NCBI GenBank assembly: GCA_965249005.1
Contig: CBDFLD010000019.1
Location: 310,001-374,000 of the forward strand
Origin: CBDFLD01 sp965249005
Lineage (GTDB): Bacteria > Acidobacteriota > UBA6911
Direction of reading: 5' to 3'
DNA: 64,000 bases
Shown piece by piece: positions 34,740 to 44,656 of the stretch. The notes beneath the pieces are model-generated. The model searched no databases, was not told where the DNA came from, and saw only the letters and a program-made list of their open reading frames with translations. How positions within the stretch are numbered: the first letter of the stretch is position 1; each line of letters opens with the position of its first letter. The translations under genes and the position numbers were made by a program.

Positions 34740-35666
34740 ATGCGAAGCAAGGTCACGGTTGTTGGATCGGGTAACGTTGGAGCAACACTCGCACAGCGGC
34801 TGGTGGATCAGGAACTCGCCGATGTCGCGTTGATCGACATTCTCGAAGGTGTTCCGCAGGGAAAGGGCCTCGATATGATGGAGGCGGGGCCGGTCGAAGG
34901 GTACGATTGCAACATCGTCGGTACGAACGATTACAAGGACACGGCGAACTCGGACATCGTGGTCATAACGGCTGGAATCGCCCGAAAGCCTGGGATGAGC
35001 CGGGACGATCTCCTCAATACCAACATGAAGATCGTCTCCGAGGTAACCCGGAGTGCCGTGGTTCAATCCCCGCAGTGTACGATCATCGTGGTCAGCAATC
35101 CTCTCGATGCCATGTGCCACGCTGCCAAGGAAGCCTCTGGCTTCCCGAAGAATCGAGTCTTCGGAATGGCCGGCATTTTGGATTCGGCGCGCTTCCGTAC
35201 CTTCATTGCGATGGAGCTCAACGTCTCAGTCGAAAATGTCACTGCTTTCGTTCTGGGGGGACATGGCGACACGATGGTTCCGTTGCCAAGGTACTCTACG
35301 GTTGCTGGCATTCCGTTGCCGGAGCTGTTGAGTCGAGAGCAAATCGATCGGCTCGTCCAGAGGACGCGGGACGGAGGAGCGGAGATCGTGAAGCTGCTGA
35401 AGTCCGGGAGTGCATACTATGCGCCCTCTGCGGCGGTCGCCGAGATGGTCGATGCAATCCTCAAGGACAAGAAAAAGATCTTGCCCTGTGCGGCCTTGCT
35501 CGAAGGAGAATACGGGATCGATGGCCTTTATGTGGGAGTGCCGGTGAAGCTGGGTGCAGCAGGGATCGAAGAGGTGATCGAAATCCGACTCGAGGCGGAA
35601 GAAAAGGCGGCCCTGGACCGATCCGCAGAATCCGTGCGCGAGCTGGTTTCTGCGATGGGATTGTAA
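34740..35666 (+). CDS. mdh: malate dehydrogenase (LDH-like type)
   Basis: 308 residues. GSGNVGAT, the GLDMMEA segment, TAGIARKPGMSRDDLL (mobile loop with malate-type Arg residues), VSNPLD, and catalytic His in GGHGDTMVPLPRY. The family is the tetrameric LDH-like MDH of many non-proteobacteria. GGGAGG precedes the ATG at 34740. An open frame reaching back to 34401 overlaps icd and is not used. Confidence 0.97.
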   Translation: MRSKVTVVGSGNVGATLAQRLVDQELADVALIDILEGVPQGKGLDMMEAGPVEGYDCNIVGTNDYKDTANSDIVVITAGIARKPGMSRDDLLNTNMKIVSEVTRSAVVQSPQCTIIVVSNPLDAMCHAAKEASGFPKNRVFGMAGILDSARFRTFIAMELNVSVENVTAFVLGGHGDTMVPLPRYSTVAGIPLPELLSREQIDRLVQRTRDGGAEIVKLLKSGSAYYAPSAAVAEMVDAILKDKKKILPCAALLEGEYGIDGLYVGVPVKLGAAGIEEVIEIRLEAEEKAALDRSAESVRELVSAMGL

Positions 35667-35689
35667 TGTTCCGGGTGAAGACCCGGCGC

Positions 35690-36427
35690 CTAGAGACCGC
35701 TACTGAGAAACTCCCGGTTCAGGCGGGCGATGTGTGAGACCGATATTTCCTTCGGACATTCGGCTTCGCAGGCGTATGTGTTCGAGCAGTATCCAAAGCC
35801 CTCGCGGTCCATCTGGACGACCATTTCTCGCACGCGCGATCGGCGCTCGGGCTGTCCCTGAGGCAACAGGGCGAGCTGGCTGACTTTTGCGGCGACGAAC
35901 AGCATTGCAGACGCGTTCTTGCACGCCGCCACACAGGCACCGCAGCCGATGCAGGCGGCTGCCTCAAAGGCCTCGTCCGCAACGGGCTTTGGAATCGGAA
36001 GGGCGTTCCCGTCCGGTGCGCCACCTGTCTTGGAGGAGACGAACCCGCCCGCCTGGATGATGCGCTCAAAGGCGGACCGATTCACGATCAGATCCTTGAC
36101 CACAGGGAAAGCTTTCGCCCTCCATGGCTCAATCACAATGGTATCGTTATCGCGAAAACTCCTCATGTGAAGCTGGCAGGTTGCGACCCCCTTCAGGGGT
36201 CCATGAGCTCTCCCGTTGATATACAAGCTACACGTCCCGCAGATTCCTTCACGGCAGTCGTGATCGAAGGCCACCACATCCTCTCCGCGCCGGGCCAGCA
36301 CGAGATTGAGTAGGTCCAGCATTTCCAGGAAGGACATGTCCGCAGAGACGTCGTCGATGGGGTAGGTCACGAATCGACCTCTGTCGTCTGCGTCCGTCTG
36401 TCGCCATACCTTCAGTGTGAGTTTCAT
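35690..36427 (-). CDS. sdhB: succinate dehydrogenase iron-sulfur subunit
   Basis: 245 residues. The [2Fe-2S] cysteines are in CREGICGTC with a later C (GVATC). The [4Fe-4S] set is CIGCGACVAAC and the [3Fe-4S] set lies in CSNTYACEAECP. It carries electrons from SdhA FAD to the membrane quinone site. It is last in sdhC-sdhA-sdhB and converges with mdh across 23 bases. Confidence 0.96.
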   Translation of the reverse strand: MKLTLKVWRQTDADDRGRFVTYPIDDVSADMSFLEMLDLLNLVLARRGEDVVAFDHDCREGICGTCSLYINGRAHGPLKGVATCQLHMRSFRDNDTIVIEPWRAKAFPVVKDLIVNRSAFERIIQAGGFVSSKTGGAPDGNALPIPKPVADEAFEAAACIGCGACVAACKNASAMLFVAAKVSQLALLPQGQPERRSRVREMVVQMDREGFGYCSNTYACEAECPKEISVSHIARLNREFLSSGL

Positions 36428-36452
36428 GCGTGCTCCGGCTTGTCCTGCGACG

Positions 36453-38366
36453 CTACTTGTAACTTCTTCTCAAGGGCTTGACGTAATCGAACGGCAATGG
36501 CTCTTTATGCAGGATCGGTTCGCTGTCCGGTCCATTGAACTCCCAGGAAGAGACATAGGAAAATTGATCATCGTCGCGCAACGCCTCATTGTCTTCGGTT
36601 TGGTGCTCTTCGCGGAAGTGGCCGCCGCAGGATTCCTCGCGCTGAAGCGCGTCGCGGACCATCAACTCACCCAGCTCCATGAAGTCGGCCACGCGGTGCG
36701 CTTTCTCGAACTCGGGATTGAAACCGTCGGAGCTGCCGGGAATCGTCAGTCGCTGCCAGAATTGCTCGCGAAGCTGCGGGATCAGATCCAGGGCTTCATG
36801 GAGACCTTCGGCTCTACGGGACATGCCGCAGTGGTTCCACATGATCTTTCCCAGGTCCTTGTGGAATTCGTCAACCGTTCGGTCTCCTTTCGTCGACATC
36901 AGCCTGCGCGTGGTTGCCTCGATACCTTCCTTCGCTTCGCGGAAGGCGTCGTGCGACGCATCTATCGCTCGCAGAGGCGAGCTGGCGAGATAGTCTCCGA
37001 TCGTGTACGGAATGATGAAGTACCCGTCTGCCAGTCCCTGCATCAATGCACTGGCTCCGAGCCGGTTGGCCCCGTGATCGGAGAAGTTTGCCTCTCCCAG
37101 GACGAACAACCCTGGAATGGTCGACATGAGGTTGTAATCGACCCAGAGTCCGCCCATGGTGTAGTGGACGGCCGGGTAGATCCGCATAGGACTGTTGTAG
37201 GCGTCTTCGCCGGTTATCTGCTGATACATATCGAAAAGATTCCCGTAGCGCTGGGAGACCCACTCCTGACCGTTGCGCTCGATCGTATCGCTGAAGTCGA
37301 GATAGACTGCCAGCTTCGTCGGCCCCACGCCATGTCCCTGATCACACATCTCCTTGGCGCGGCGCGAGGCCACGTCCCGGGGAACGAGATTGCCGAAGGA
37401 CGGATAAAGCCGCTCGAGATAATAGTCTCGTTCTGATTCTGGAATCTGGTTGGGATCCCGATTGTCCCCCTTGGTTCTGGAGACCCAGATTCGACCGTCG
37501 TTGCGCAAGCTTTCACTCATCAGGGTCAGTTTGGATTGATGCTCGCTGGAAACAGGTATGCACGTTGGATGAATCTGGGTGAAGCAGGGATTTCCGAAAA
37601 AAGCGCCGCGCTTGTGGGCTCTCCATACCGCTGTCGCATTGGACATCATCGCGTTGGTAGAGAGATAGAATACGTTTGCGTAGCCCCCGGTGGCCAGGAC
37701 TACGGCATCCCCCGTGAAGCTCTCGATCTGTCCATTGACCAGGTTCCGAGCGACGATGCCGCGTGCGCAGCCATCCGCAACCACGAGGTCCAGCATTTCC
37801 ATCCGGTCATGGTATTGAACTTTGCCCGTTCCGATCTGACGGCAGAGAGCCTGATAGGCTCCCAGCAACAGTTGCTGCCCGGTTTGACCGCGCGCATAAA
37901 AAGTTCGAGAAACCTGGGCTCCACCAAAAGACCGATTGTCCAGATGTCCGCCATAGTCCCGGGCAAAGGGAACTCCCTGCGCGACGCATTGATCGATGAT
38001 GCTGTTGCTGACCTGGGCCAGCCGGTACACGTTCGCCTCACGGGACCGGTAATCTCCCCCCTTGATGGTGTCGTAGAAGAGGCGGTAGATGCTGTCTCCA
38101 TCATTGGCATAGTTCTTGGGCGCGTTGATTCCGCCCTGTGCCGCAATACTGTGGGCGCGTCTGGGCGACTCGTGATAGCACAGGGCTGTAACGTTGTAGC
38201 CCAGCTCGGCTAACGAGGCGGCGGCAGCGGACCCGGCCAGTCCGGTCCCGACCACGACCAGACGGTACTTTCTCTTGTTTGCTGGATTGACCAGCTTGAG
38301 ATTGAATCGATGAGTGTCCCATTTCGTCGCGAGAGGTCCACCCGGTATTTTTGCATCCAAGTGCAT
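36453..38366 (-). CDS. sdhA: succinate dehydrogenase flavoprotein subunit
   Basis: 637 residues. VVGTGLAGSAAAASLAE binds FAD. The covalent FAD histidine lies in HSIAAQGGINAPKN. Active-site residues are around GGAQVSRTFYARGQTGQ and the HPTCIP segment. HYTMGGLWVD and GANRLGASALMQG are conserved. It oxidises succinate to fumarate and feeds SdhB. ATG 38366 avoids the overlap with sdhC that ATG 38396 would create. Confidence 0.96.
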   Translation of the reverse strand: MHLDAKIPGGPLATKWDTHRFNLKLVNPANKRKYRLVVVGTGLAGSAAAASLAELGYNVTALCYHESPRRAHSIAAQGGINAPKNYANDGDSIYRLFYDTIKGGDYRSREANVYRLAQVSNSIIDQCVAQGVPFARDYGGHLDNRSFGGAQVSRTFYARGQTGQQLLLGAYQALCRQIGTGKVQYHDRMEMLDLVVADGCARGIVARNLVNGQIESFTGDAVVLATGGYANVFYLSTNAMMSNATAVWRAHKRGAFFGNPCFTQIHPTCIPVSSEHQSKLTLMSESLRNDGRIWVSRTKGDNRDPNQIPESERDYYLERLYPSFGNLVPRDVASRRAKEMCDQGHGVGPTKLAVYLDFSDTIERNGQEWVSQRYGNLFDMYQQITGEDAYNSPMRIYPAVHYTMGGLWVDYNLMSTIPGLFVLGEANFSDHGANRLGASALMQGLADGYFIIPYTIGDYLASSPLRAIDASHDAFREAKEGIEATTRRLMSTKGDRTVDEFHKDLGKIMWNHCGMSRRAEGLHEALDLIPQLREQFWQRLTIPGSSDGFNPEFEKAHRVADFMELGELMVRDALQREESCGGHFREEHQTEDNEALRDDDQFSYVSSWEFNGPDSEPILHKEPLPFDYVKPLRRSYK

Positions 38367-38368
38367 AT

Positions 38369-39037
38369 CTAGATCGCTCCCGTGAGATGACGCCACAGAA
38401 AGTACACCGGTAAGCTGGCAAAGCCGATGGGGATGAGGAGCCAGAAAATCAACGCTGCGCTGTCGACGGCTGTCTGCAGGGCGGAGCGAACGCCGAAGGT
38501 CTGAAAAGCAGACTGGAAGCCCTGTTTTAAATGATAGCCTAGCAAGAACATCGAAAGAATGTAGAAACCGACGTATAGAGGATTCGAAAATGCCCCGTGC
38601 ACCAGCTCGGTCATGCTGACACCGGGTTGCTGCAGGATTCGGGTCGGCACGAAGAATGTCTTGAGATGGACTATGAGGAAAACCAGGACGATCAATCCTG
38701 TCAGGTGCATTACCCTGGAGGAGGATGAAGAATTCTCCCAGGCTCTATTCGCCTCGTAATGGACCGGGCGAGCCATTCGATTCTTGAGCCATGTTCGAAA
38801 GCCGAAAACGACATGGACCAGGAATCCCACCGCCAACACTACCTCTAGGGTCCGGATTGCCCCGCTCGTCGACATGAACTCCGAGTATTCCTCGAAGGCC
38901 TCTCCACCATCGTCCTTGAAGAGAAGAAGGTTCCCTGCGAGATGAACGAGGAGAAATGTGCAGAGAAACAATCCGGTGCCTCCGACCAACAGCTTCTGCC
39001 CGACGGATGAAGAAAACCAACGTTCTACCTTTTTCAT
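38369..39037 (-). CDS. sdhC: succinate dehydrogenase cytochrome b subunit
   Basis: 222 residues of the single-subunit b558 family with five predicted helices. It starts KVERWFSSSVGQKLLVGGTG. Histidines suited to haem ligation lie in LLVHLAGN, FLVHVVFG, VMHLTGLIVL, FLIVHLK and GYHLKQGFQ. The protein anchors SdhAB and reduces quinone. There is no separate sdhD, as expected for this type. First gene of sdhC-sdhA-sdhB. Confidence 0.92.
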   Translation of the reverse strand: MKKVERWFSSSVGQKLLVGGTGLFLCTFLLVHLAGNLLLFKDDGGEAFEEYSEFMSTSGAIRTLEVVLAVGFLVHVVFGFRTWLKNRMARPVHYEANRAWENSSSSSRVMHLTGLIVLVFLIVHLKTFFVPTRILQQPGVSMTELVHGAFSNPLYVGFYILSMFLLGYHLKQGFQSAFQTFGVRSALQTAVDSAALIFWLLIPIGFASLPVYFLWRHLTGAI

Positions 39038-39217
39038 CTTTTTGCGATCCGGCCCTTAAGGATTACGGGTTGTTTTCAAGCCTCGTGTCCGGGCAATATG
39101 GTTTGCATGGACCATCGGGTTGCCATGGAGAATCTCACTTGCGATGCCGGATCTCCCCCGTCAGATTTGTTGCCCAGTGATCCTTCCAGGAAATTATATC
39201 TCAGTTGATAGGATGAA

Positions 39218-40606
39218 ATGACGAAACTCGGCGCGCCACAATCAATCCGGCGATTCCTTCGCCCTCCGGAGAGCTCACTGGGGCCGGAATTCACGAAGGA
39301 AGTGAGACAGAAGGCACTTCGTGGATGGCGGCTCAGCAGCTGGATGGCTCTGGTTGCCGGCCTCCTCTTTACGATTCCCTACAAGGTCTTCTTGGCGAGT
39401 TACTTTCCTGCGGTGCTCCCGCCTCTCGGGGGCATAATCTTGGCCGGTGGACTGGGAATCCTCTTCAGTCATACCGGCTGGGGCCAGAAGCACCCGAGAG
39501 GTATCTCGATGCTGTTTGCCCTGTTCATTGGAACGCTCCTGGTATACTCGCAGATCGTCAGCGGTTCCCATGTGTATGGCCATTTTGGCGCGCTGTCGAT
39601 GATATTGCTCGTGATGGCAGGTCTGGGTACCCTGCGACCTCTGTCCGTACTTCTGGCTTCGGCCTACTTTTTTCTTCTTTATCTCGCAGCGGGGATTCTA
39701 CTCGATAAAACCGTCGGCTGGCCTCCACCAGCAACCTTTGTTTTCCCTTGTGTGTCCTTGGGAGTCGCCGGGATCTTGGCGGTGTGGCTTACCGCCGCTT
39801 CGCATCAGTCCCTCAGAACTGCATTCCTGCTACGGGATGAATTGAGCGGGTCGCTCAGGCGCCTCCACGACACCCAGGCTCAGCTACTTGCATCGGAAAA
39901 GGCACTCTCGCAGAGCCAACTCGTCGCCGCCCTGAGTCACGAACTGAACACGCCCTTCGGAGTCCTTCTCAGCAATCTCAAAACCGAGGAGCAGCTGTTC
40001 TTGCGTCTGAAGCAGAAGCTGGCTGAGAGAGGCGTCGAGGATTTGGACACGGCCAAGTGGTTCGATCTCCACGGGGAACTCAATCGAGGCTCAGTCCAGT
40101 CTTGTCAGAGGATCAGCGACCTCTTGGAGAAGCTACGCTCGTTTACCCATCTGGACGAGTCCGAACAAAAGACCGTGGACCTGAACCAGGAGCTGCTGGC
40201 CGCCCTCGAACTGGTCAAGGCCGAGACAGGAATGTCGCCGAGCGTGGAAATCGACCTCGAGCCCCTGCCCGCGATCGTGGTCGAGGCGCAAAAGGTGGGA
40301 CTTGCCCTTGCCAGTCTGCTGAGACAGGCATTTCGATCCTTGAACGAGGGAGGGGTGGTTCGACTTGTTTCCCACCATCGTGACGCGCATGTCCAGATTG
40401 TCATCGAACAAAACGGAGAAGGGTTAGACCCGCAGGAACAAAAGCAGCTCTTCGATCCGACGTTTGTTCCCAAGGAGGGCAGGGTCCGGGCGCTTTGGGA
40501 CATGGCAACGAGCCGGCAGATCTTCGTCCAACACGAGGGCACCCTGGTTATCGAGTCCCCCCCGGACGGAGGAACCCGCGCCATCGTTCGATTACCCGTG
40601 GTGTAG
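39218..40606 (+). CDS. membrane histidine kinase-like protein with degenerate ATPase domain
   Basis: 462 residues. About six transmembrane helices span residues 40-205, then a short coiled coil and an HisKA-type H box (AALSHELNTPFG, His about 245). The ATP-binding domain is eroded: the N box (LASLLRQAFRSL) lacks its Asn, the G1 aspartate is replaced (IEQNGEGLD) and no glycine-rich GLGL follows. It may be a pseudokinase or bind ATP weakly. No response regulator is adjacent. Confidence 0.75.
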   Translation: MTKLGAPQSIRRFLRPPESSLGPEFTKEVRQKALRGWRLSSWMALVAGLLFTIPYKVFLASYFPAVLPPLGGIILAGGLGILFSHTGWGQKHPRGISMLFALFIGTLLVYSQIVSGSHVYGHFGALSMILLVMAGLGTLRPLSVLLASAYFFLLYLAAGILLDKTVGWPPPATFVFPCVSLGVAGILAVWLTAASHQSLRTAFLLRDELSGSLRRLHDTQAQLLASEKALSQSQLVAALSHELNTPFGVLLSNLKTEEQLFLRLKQKLAERGVEDLDTAKWFDLHGELNRGSVQSCQRISDLLEKLRSFTHLDESEQKTVDLNQELLAALELVKAETGMSPSVEIDLEPLPAIVVEAQKVGLALASLLRQAFRSLNEGGVVRLVSHHRDAHVQIVIEQNGEGLDPQEQKQLFDPTFVPKEGRVRALWDMATSRQIFVQHEGTLVIESPPDGGTRAIVRLPVV

Positions 40607-40624
40607 GCGCGAATCGCCGTGCCA

Positions 40625-40655
40625 AACCGGGTTTCCTATAATCGGAAACCGGGTT
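40625..40655. terminator. bidirectional terminator-like hairpin
   Basis: AACCGGGTTTCC and GGAAACCGGGTT pair over 11 of 12 positions across a 7-base loop. It sits between the convergent ends of the kinase-like gene (40606) and the DUF1080 gene (40695). There is no long T-run. Confidence 0.55.
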
Positions 40656-40694
40656 GACGAGAAGCGCAAGACGGAAAGCCGAAGACGGATAGCT

Positions 40695-41456
40695 CTAACC
40701 CATCCGACGAATGCGGATGTTGCAGAACCAGACGTCATTGCCGTGGTTCTGCAGTGCAATATGCCCTTGGCTTGCCTTGGCAAATTCAGGGTAGATCTTG
40801 AACTTGCTTTCAGCGATTCGCCTCATCATTTCTTCACTGTCCAACTCACAATCGATGATCTTTATACCGTTGATCCAGTGCTGGACGTGCGCGCCGCGGA
40901 CGACCAGGCGCACGTGGTTGAGCTTGCCTGCGGTCTTGATCGCCCGTCGGGCCGGAGCCACGAGATCATAGATCGACCCCGCCGTGTGCACGCCTGCATC
41001 ATCGCCGGTCTCGAGGCCGTCTTCCAGAAAGCCGTAGTCGTCGAGAATCTGCATTTCCGGCCCAGTATGCCACGTACTTTCCCCCGCTTCGGTCACGCGA
41101 TAGATGATGCCGCTGTTCCCACGAGGAGCAATCTTGTAGTCGAGCTCGAGAACGAAGTCTCCGAACTGCCCTCGGGTGATGATGTCCTCACGTTTTCCGC
41201 CGCCCTGATTCTTCAGACAGCGATCTTCGACAATCCACCCCTCCGACGGGAAGTCCGAACCCTTGAAACTGCGCCATTTTTCCGTTGTCGTGCCGTCGAA
41301 TAGTATTTCCCACTCTTCCGATTGCGCAGGGGATGGGGGTTCAGCTTGCGGAGCTTCAGCCTCGGGCCCTGAACCCGAGCAGGCCGCCGCTGAAAACCAG
41401 AGACAAAAAAAAGAAATCCCAGCCATAACTCTTGTCGAGAACAGGCAATCCCTCAC
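40695..41456 (-). CDS. DUF1080 (3-keto-disaccharide hydrolase-like) lipoprotein
   Basis: 253 residues. The signal peptide ends in a lipobox-like AAAC; a short Pro/Glu linker precedes a concanavalin-like DUF1080 domain: EILFDGTTTEKW, GWIVEDRCL, FGDFVLELDYKIAPRGNSGIIYR and IALQNHG near the end. Some members hydrolyse 3-keto-glycosides. GTG at 41456 follows GGAGAT. It stands alone between the kinase-like gene and repeat copy G. Confidence 0.88.
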   Translation of the reverse strand: MRDCLFSTRVMAGISFFCLWFSAAACSGSGPEAEAPQAEPPSPAQSEEWEILFDGTTTEKWRSFKGSDFPSEGWIVEDRCLKNQGGGKREDIITRGQFGDFVLELDYKIAPRGNSGIIYRVTEAGESTWHTGPEMQILDDYGFLEDGLETGDDAGVHTAGSIYDLVAPARRAIKTAGKLNHVRLVVRGAHVQHWINGIKIIDCELDSEEMMRRIAESKFKIYPEFAKASQGHIALQNHGNDVWFCNIRIRRMG

Positions 41457-41477
41457 GTGTATCTCCTCCCAGTTCGG

Positions 41478-41613
41478 CGCTTAAGGAACTGCTCGCGGAA
41501 CTGCTGTTATGCGCGTAATTTAGCAAATCGCCAAGAACCACGTTTTTCAGGCTGTTCAGGGCAGTTACGTTCCCAAGCGACTGGCGCGACGCGTCGGTCG
41601 GACGCTGACAACT
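41478..41613 (+). repeat. R135 dispersed repeat, copy G (forward, diverged)
   Basis: Forward copy with GCTTAAGGAACTGCTCGCGG, TTAGCAAATCGCCAAGAACC, GCAGTTACGTTCCCAAGCGA and CTGGCGCGACGCGTCGGTCG. Its right edge touches the TAG stop of the molybdopterin oxidoreductase gene (41612-41614). Confidence 0.88.
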
Positions 41614-43647
41614 AGCTTTCCACCTGAACAAGATTGCAATGAAACGTGCTTCCCCCTCCTAGATCCGTGGTCTTCGGCGAAATCAAATGATTGATCCCCT
41701 TTCCGTCCGGGGATTGCTTTTGCCACCAAACCGAAGCCGCTACCACCACACCGACGGGGGCGTCGTCGGTCAATCGGGCGAACAGTCGGCACTCTCCGTG
41801 CTTGTTGTGCACCCGAACGAGCTGGCCGTCTTCAATCCCCCGTTTGCCGGCCTCCAGAGGATGGATTAGCAATGTTGGTTTCTTGGCCCGGGCGACAAGG
41901 CTCGGTACTGCTCCAAAGGTGGAGTTGAGAAAGTGCTTCGACGGCGGCGCAATCAGGTGGAGCACATCGTTCGATTCTGGCGGCTCGATGGAGTCGTGCT
42001 TACAGGGTTTGTAGTAGGGAAGAGGATCGATACCCTTGGACTCGAGGCTCGCGGAATAGAATTCGAGTTTTCCGGATGGGGTGGGAAAGCCGTCCGCGTA
42101 TGCCTGGGACGGAACGTTCAGGCGGAGGGGCTTTCCGTCGCCCAAGCACTCTAGAGTGATCCCGGCCAGCTCCGGTGCGGATGTGCGTAACGCACCCCTT
42201 GCCAGATCGTCCAGCGATTCCTTGAAGCACTCCTCGTGGTACCCCATTCGCTCCGCCAGAAGCTGAAAGACCTCCAGATTGGATTTGGCTTCTCCGACCG
42301 CTTCAATGGCCGGTTCCGCCCGCTGGAGATATAAATGTCCGTAGGAGCGATACAGATCCCCGTGCTCGAGGAAGGTGGTGGCCGGGATGACAATGTCCGC
42401 ATAGTCCACCGTGTCGGTGCCCACCTGTTCGTGTACCACCGTGAAAAGATCCTCCCGGCACAAACCCGCCAGAACCCGTCCTTGATCCGGAGCAACGGCC
42501 GCAGGGTTGCAGTGATAAACGTAAAGAGCACGAACCGCGGGGACAGATCGGAGGTGAGGATCTCGCCCAGTCTGATCATGTTGAGTCGGCGAGCCGGGTT
42601 CGCCGAGAGCTCCGGTTTCTGAATGTAGCTATCGTTGAGCTTGAACGCGCCGCTGGTGCTCTGGAGTGCACTACCACCCTTCTTGCCAAAGGCCCCGACG
42701 AGTCCAGCTAGACAGGCGATGCTGCGCACCGCCATCGCGCCGTTCGTGTGCCGGGAGAGTCCGTCCCCGATCCGGATGAACGGAGCCCCGGCGTGACTGT
42801 ACTTACGGGCCAGACTGCGGAGATCTTCTTCCTTCACACCTGTGATTCCGGCAACACGGCCGGGATGATACTCGGTCAACACTCGGCTGCGTAGCGGCTC
42901 GTATCCGACGGTGTGCTTGTCGATGTAGGCATGATCGATCCAGTCCTCTTCGATCATCACGTACATCAACCCGAGGGCGAGTGCGGCGTCGGTGCCGGGA
43001 AGCGGGCGGATATGCCGGTCGGCCAAACGTGCGGTGTCATTGCGGTAGGGATCGATCACGGTCAGTGTCGCTCCCGCCCGGCGCGCTTGTTTTACGAACG
43101 TCATCAGATGCAGGTTCACGACCGCGGTGTTCTGTCCCCAGATGATGATGCAGTCGGAATCGGTAACGGACTCCGGGTCCGGACCCAGTGAAGCGCCCAC
43201 GGTGGCATTGAAACCGAGGCTGGCCGCCGGGCTGCAGATGGTCCGTGCAAGGCGACTGGCCCCAAGCCGGTGGAAAAAACGGTGTCCGGCATTCCGTTGT
43301 ACGACGCCCATCGTTCCGCCGTAGGAATAAGGTAGAATTGCCTCCGGACCCTCGTGCCTTGCAATCCTTGAGAAATTCAACGCAATCGTATCCAGTGCTT
43401 CATCCCAGGAAATCCGCTTGAATTGTCCTTTGCCCTTGGGTCCGGTTCGCTTCTGCGGGTAAAGCAGGCGATCCGGAGAGTAGACGCGCTCGTGATAGCG
43501 AGAAACCTTGCCGCACAGGTAGCCGGCGGTAAAGGGATGCTCGCGGTCGCCCTGCAGTTCGACGATTCTTCCGTCATCGACCGTCGCCAGGATTGAGCAG
43601 GTGTCCGGGCAATCGAGCGGGCAAACACTGCGCTTGATCTCTTTCAT
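41612..43647 (-). CDS. molybdopterin oxidoreductase (formate dehydrogenase-like), one-base frameshift
   Basis: About 678 residues once restored. N-terminal [4Fe-4S] cysteines are in CPLDCPDTC and GYLCGK. MopB domains follow (ISWDEALDTIA, YSYGGTMGVVQ, ICSPAASLGFNATVG, IIWGQN). The C-terminal dinucleotide-binding part has VRVHNKHGECRLFA. Upstream frame 43647-42151 and downstream frame 42463-41612 join if one base is restored near 42535-42540, giving LYVYHCNPAAVAPDQGR across the junction. Substrate unknown. No selenocysteine is needed. Last gene of the kinase-aldolase-OYE-sigma unit, 34 bases after the sigma gene. Confidence 0.82.
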
Positions 43648-43681
43648 GGCAACTTATCTGCGCTTTGAACAACCCGGCCCG

Positions 43682-44656
43682 TCACCGGTTGAATTTCAAC
43701 TCGATCTCACCGGCGCCGCGAAAGGCGTCGAGCATGAACTCCTTCAACTTGCCGGTGAGCTTCTTCTCCGCAACCCGGATAGCCTCTCTGGAAACTCCGT
43801 ACATATCGGCGATTTGTTGGAGCGTGAATGGATCTTCGGCAATGAGTCTCTTTCTGAGGATCACCTGATCTCTTTCGGAAATGGTCTGCTCGAATTCCCC
43901 GAATTTTTTTTCGAGCATGTCGCGGAATTCGCCACGAACTATCTTCTCGTCGACAGCTTCGTCCATGAGGTTCAACGTGTCCACCAGAGGCGTGCTCCCC
44001 TCGTCCTTGACCGGTGCGTCCAGAGAAATGTCTGCCCCGGACATTCCTTCCTGGACCTCAATGAGCTCGCTCTCGTCCACTCCCAGGTTTTCCGCCAAAA
44101 GCCGGCTCGTCGGCGTGATCCCCTTGGCTTCCAGCTTTTGCTTCTCGCGTCCCAGATTTCTCAATATTTTACGGCGCGTGTTGGTCGTCCCGATCCGAAC
44201 CAGCCGGGCGTTGTCGAGCAGAAACTTCAGAATATAGGCTTTGATCCACCACGCTGCGTAAGTCGTCACCCGAGTCCCTCGCTCGGGATCGAAGCGCTTG
44301 ATGGCCTGGATCAATCCAAGATTCCCTTCCTGGATGAGATCCATGAGGTTGTTGTAAACCTTGCGGTACATCATGGCGATCTTGACGACGAGCTTGAGGT
44401 TTGTCGTCACCAGACGGTAAGCGGCCTCGCGGTCCCCGGTTTCCCGGTAAGTTACGGCTAGATCGTGTTCCTCTTCCCGGGACAGGATCGGATACCGGTT
44501 GATATCGGAGAGATACCGATGAAGGGGATCATATCGCGCGAGGTCTTTGGTTCGCACCAGGGCTTCGGCGGGCGGCTCGACCTCGGAGAGATCTTCTGCT
44601 AAAGGATCCTGTTCCGGATCGTGCTCTTCGGTTTTGCTTTCCACCATGTCCTTCAT
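43682..44656 (-). CDS. rpoH: RpoH-like sigma-70 family RNA polymerase sigma factor
   Basis: 324 residues. Region 1.2/2.1 DPLHRYLSDINRYPILSREEE, region 2.2 DLIQEGNLGLIQAIKRFDP, region 2.3/2.4 TYAAWWIKAYILKFLLDN, and region 4 LQQIADMYGVSREAIRVAEK are clear. It resembles RpoH-type alternative sigma factors that direct heat-shock or stress genes. An acidic N-terminal extension of ~40 residues is present. The gene symbol is tentative. It lies within a metabolic unit, 68 bases after the OYE-like gene. Confidence 0.88.
   Translation of the reverse strand: MKDMVESKTEEHDPEQDPLAEDLSEVEPPAEALVRTKDLARYDPLHRYLSDINRYPILSREEEHDLAVTYRETGDREAAYRLVTTNLKLVVKIAMMYRKVYNNLMDLIQEGNLGLIQAIKRFDPERGTRVTTYAAWWIKAYILKFLLDNARLVRIGTTNTRRKILRNLGREKQKLEAKGITPTSRLLAENLGVDESELIEVQEGMSGADISLDAPVKDEGSTPLVDTLNLMDEAVDEKIVRGEFRDMLEKKFGEFEQTISERDQVILRKRLIAEDPFTLQQIADMYGVSREAIRVAEKKLTGKLKEFMLDAFRGAGEIELKFNR

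Noticed and set aside
36417..37436. 339-codon plus-strand frame opposite sdhA
   Set aside because: Antisense shadow of an unmistakable succinate dehydrogenase gene.
41612..43647. Selenocysteine or programmed frameshift in the molybdopterin oxidoreductase
   Set aside because: The break is not an in-frame TGA at the metal-ligand position and no slippery heptamer is present; a missing base in a GGG run is simpler.
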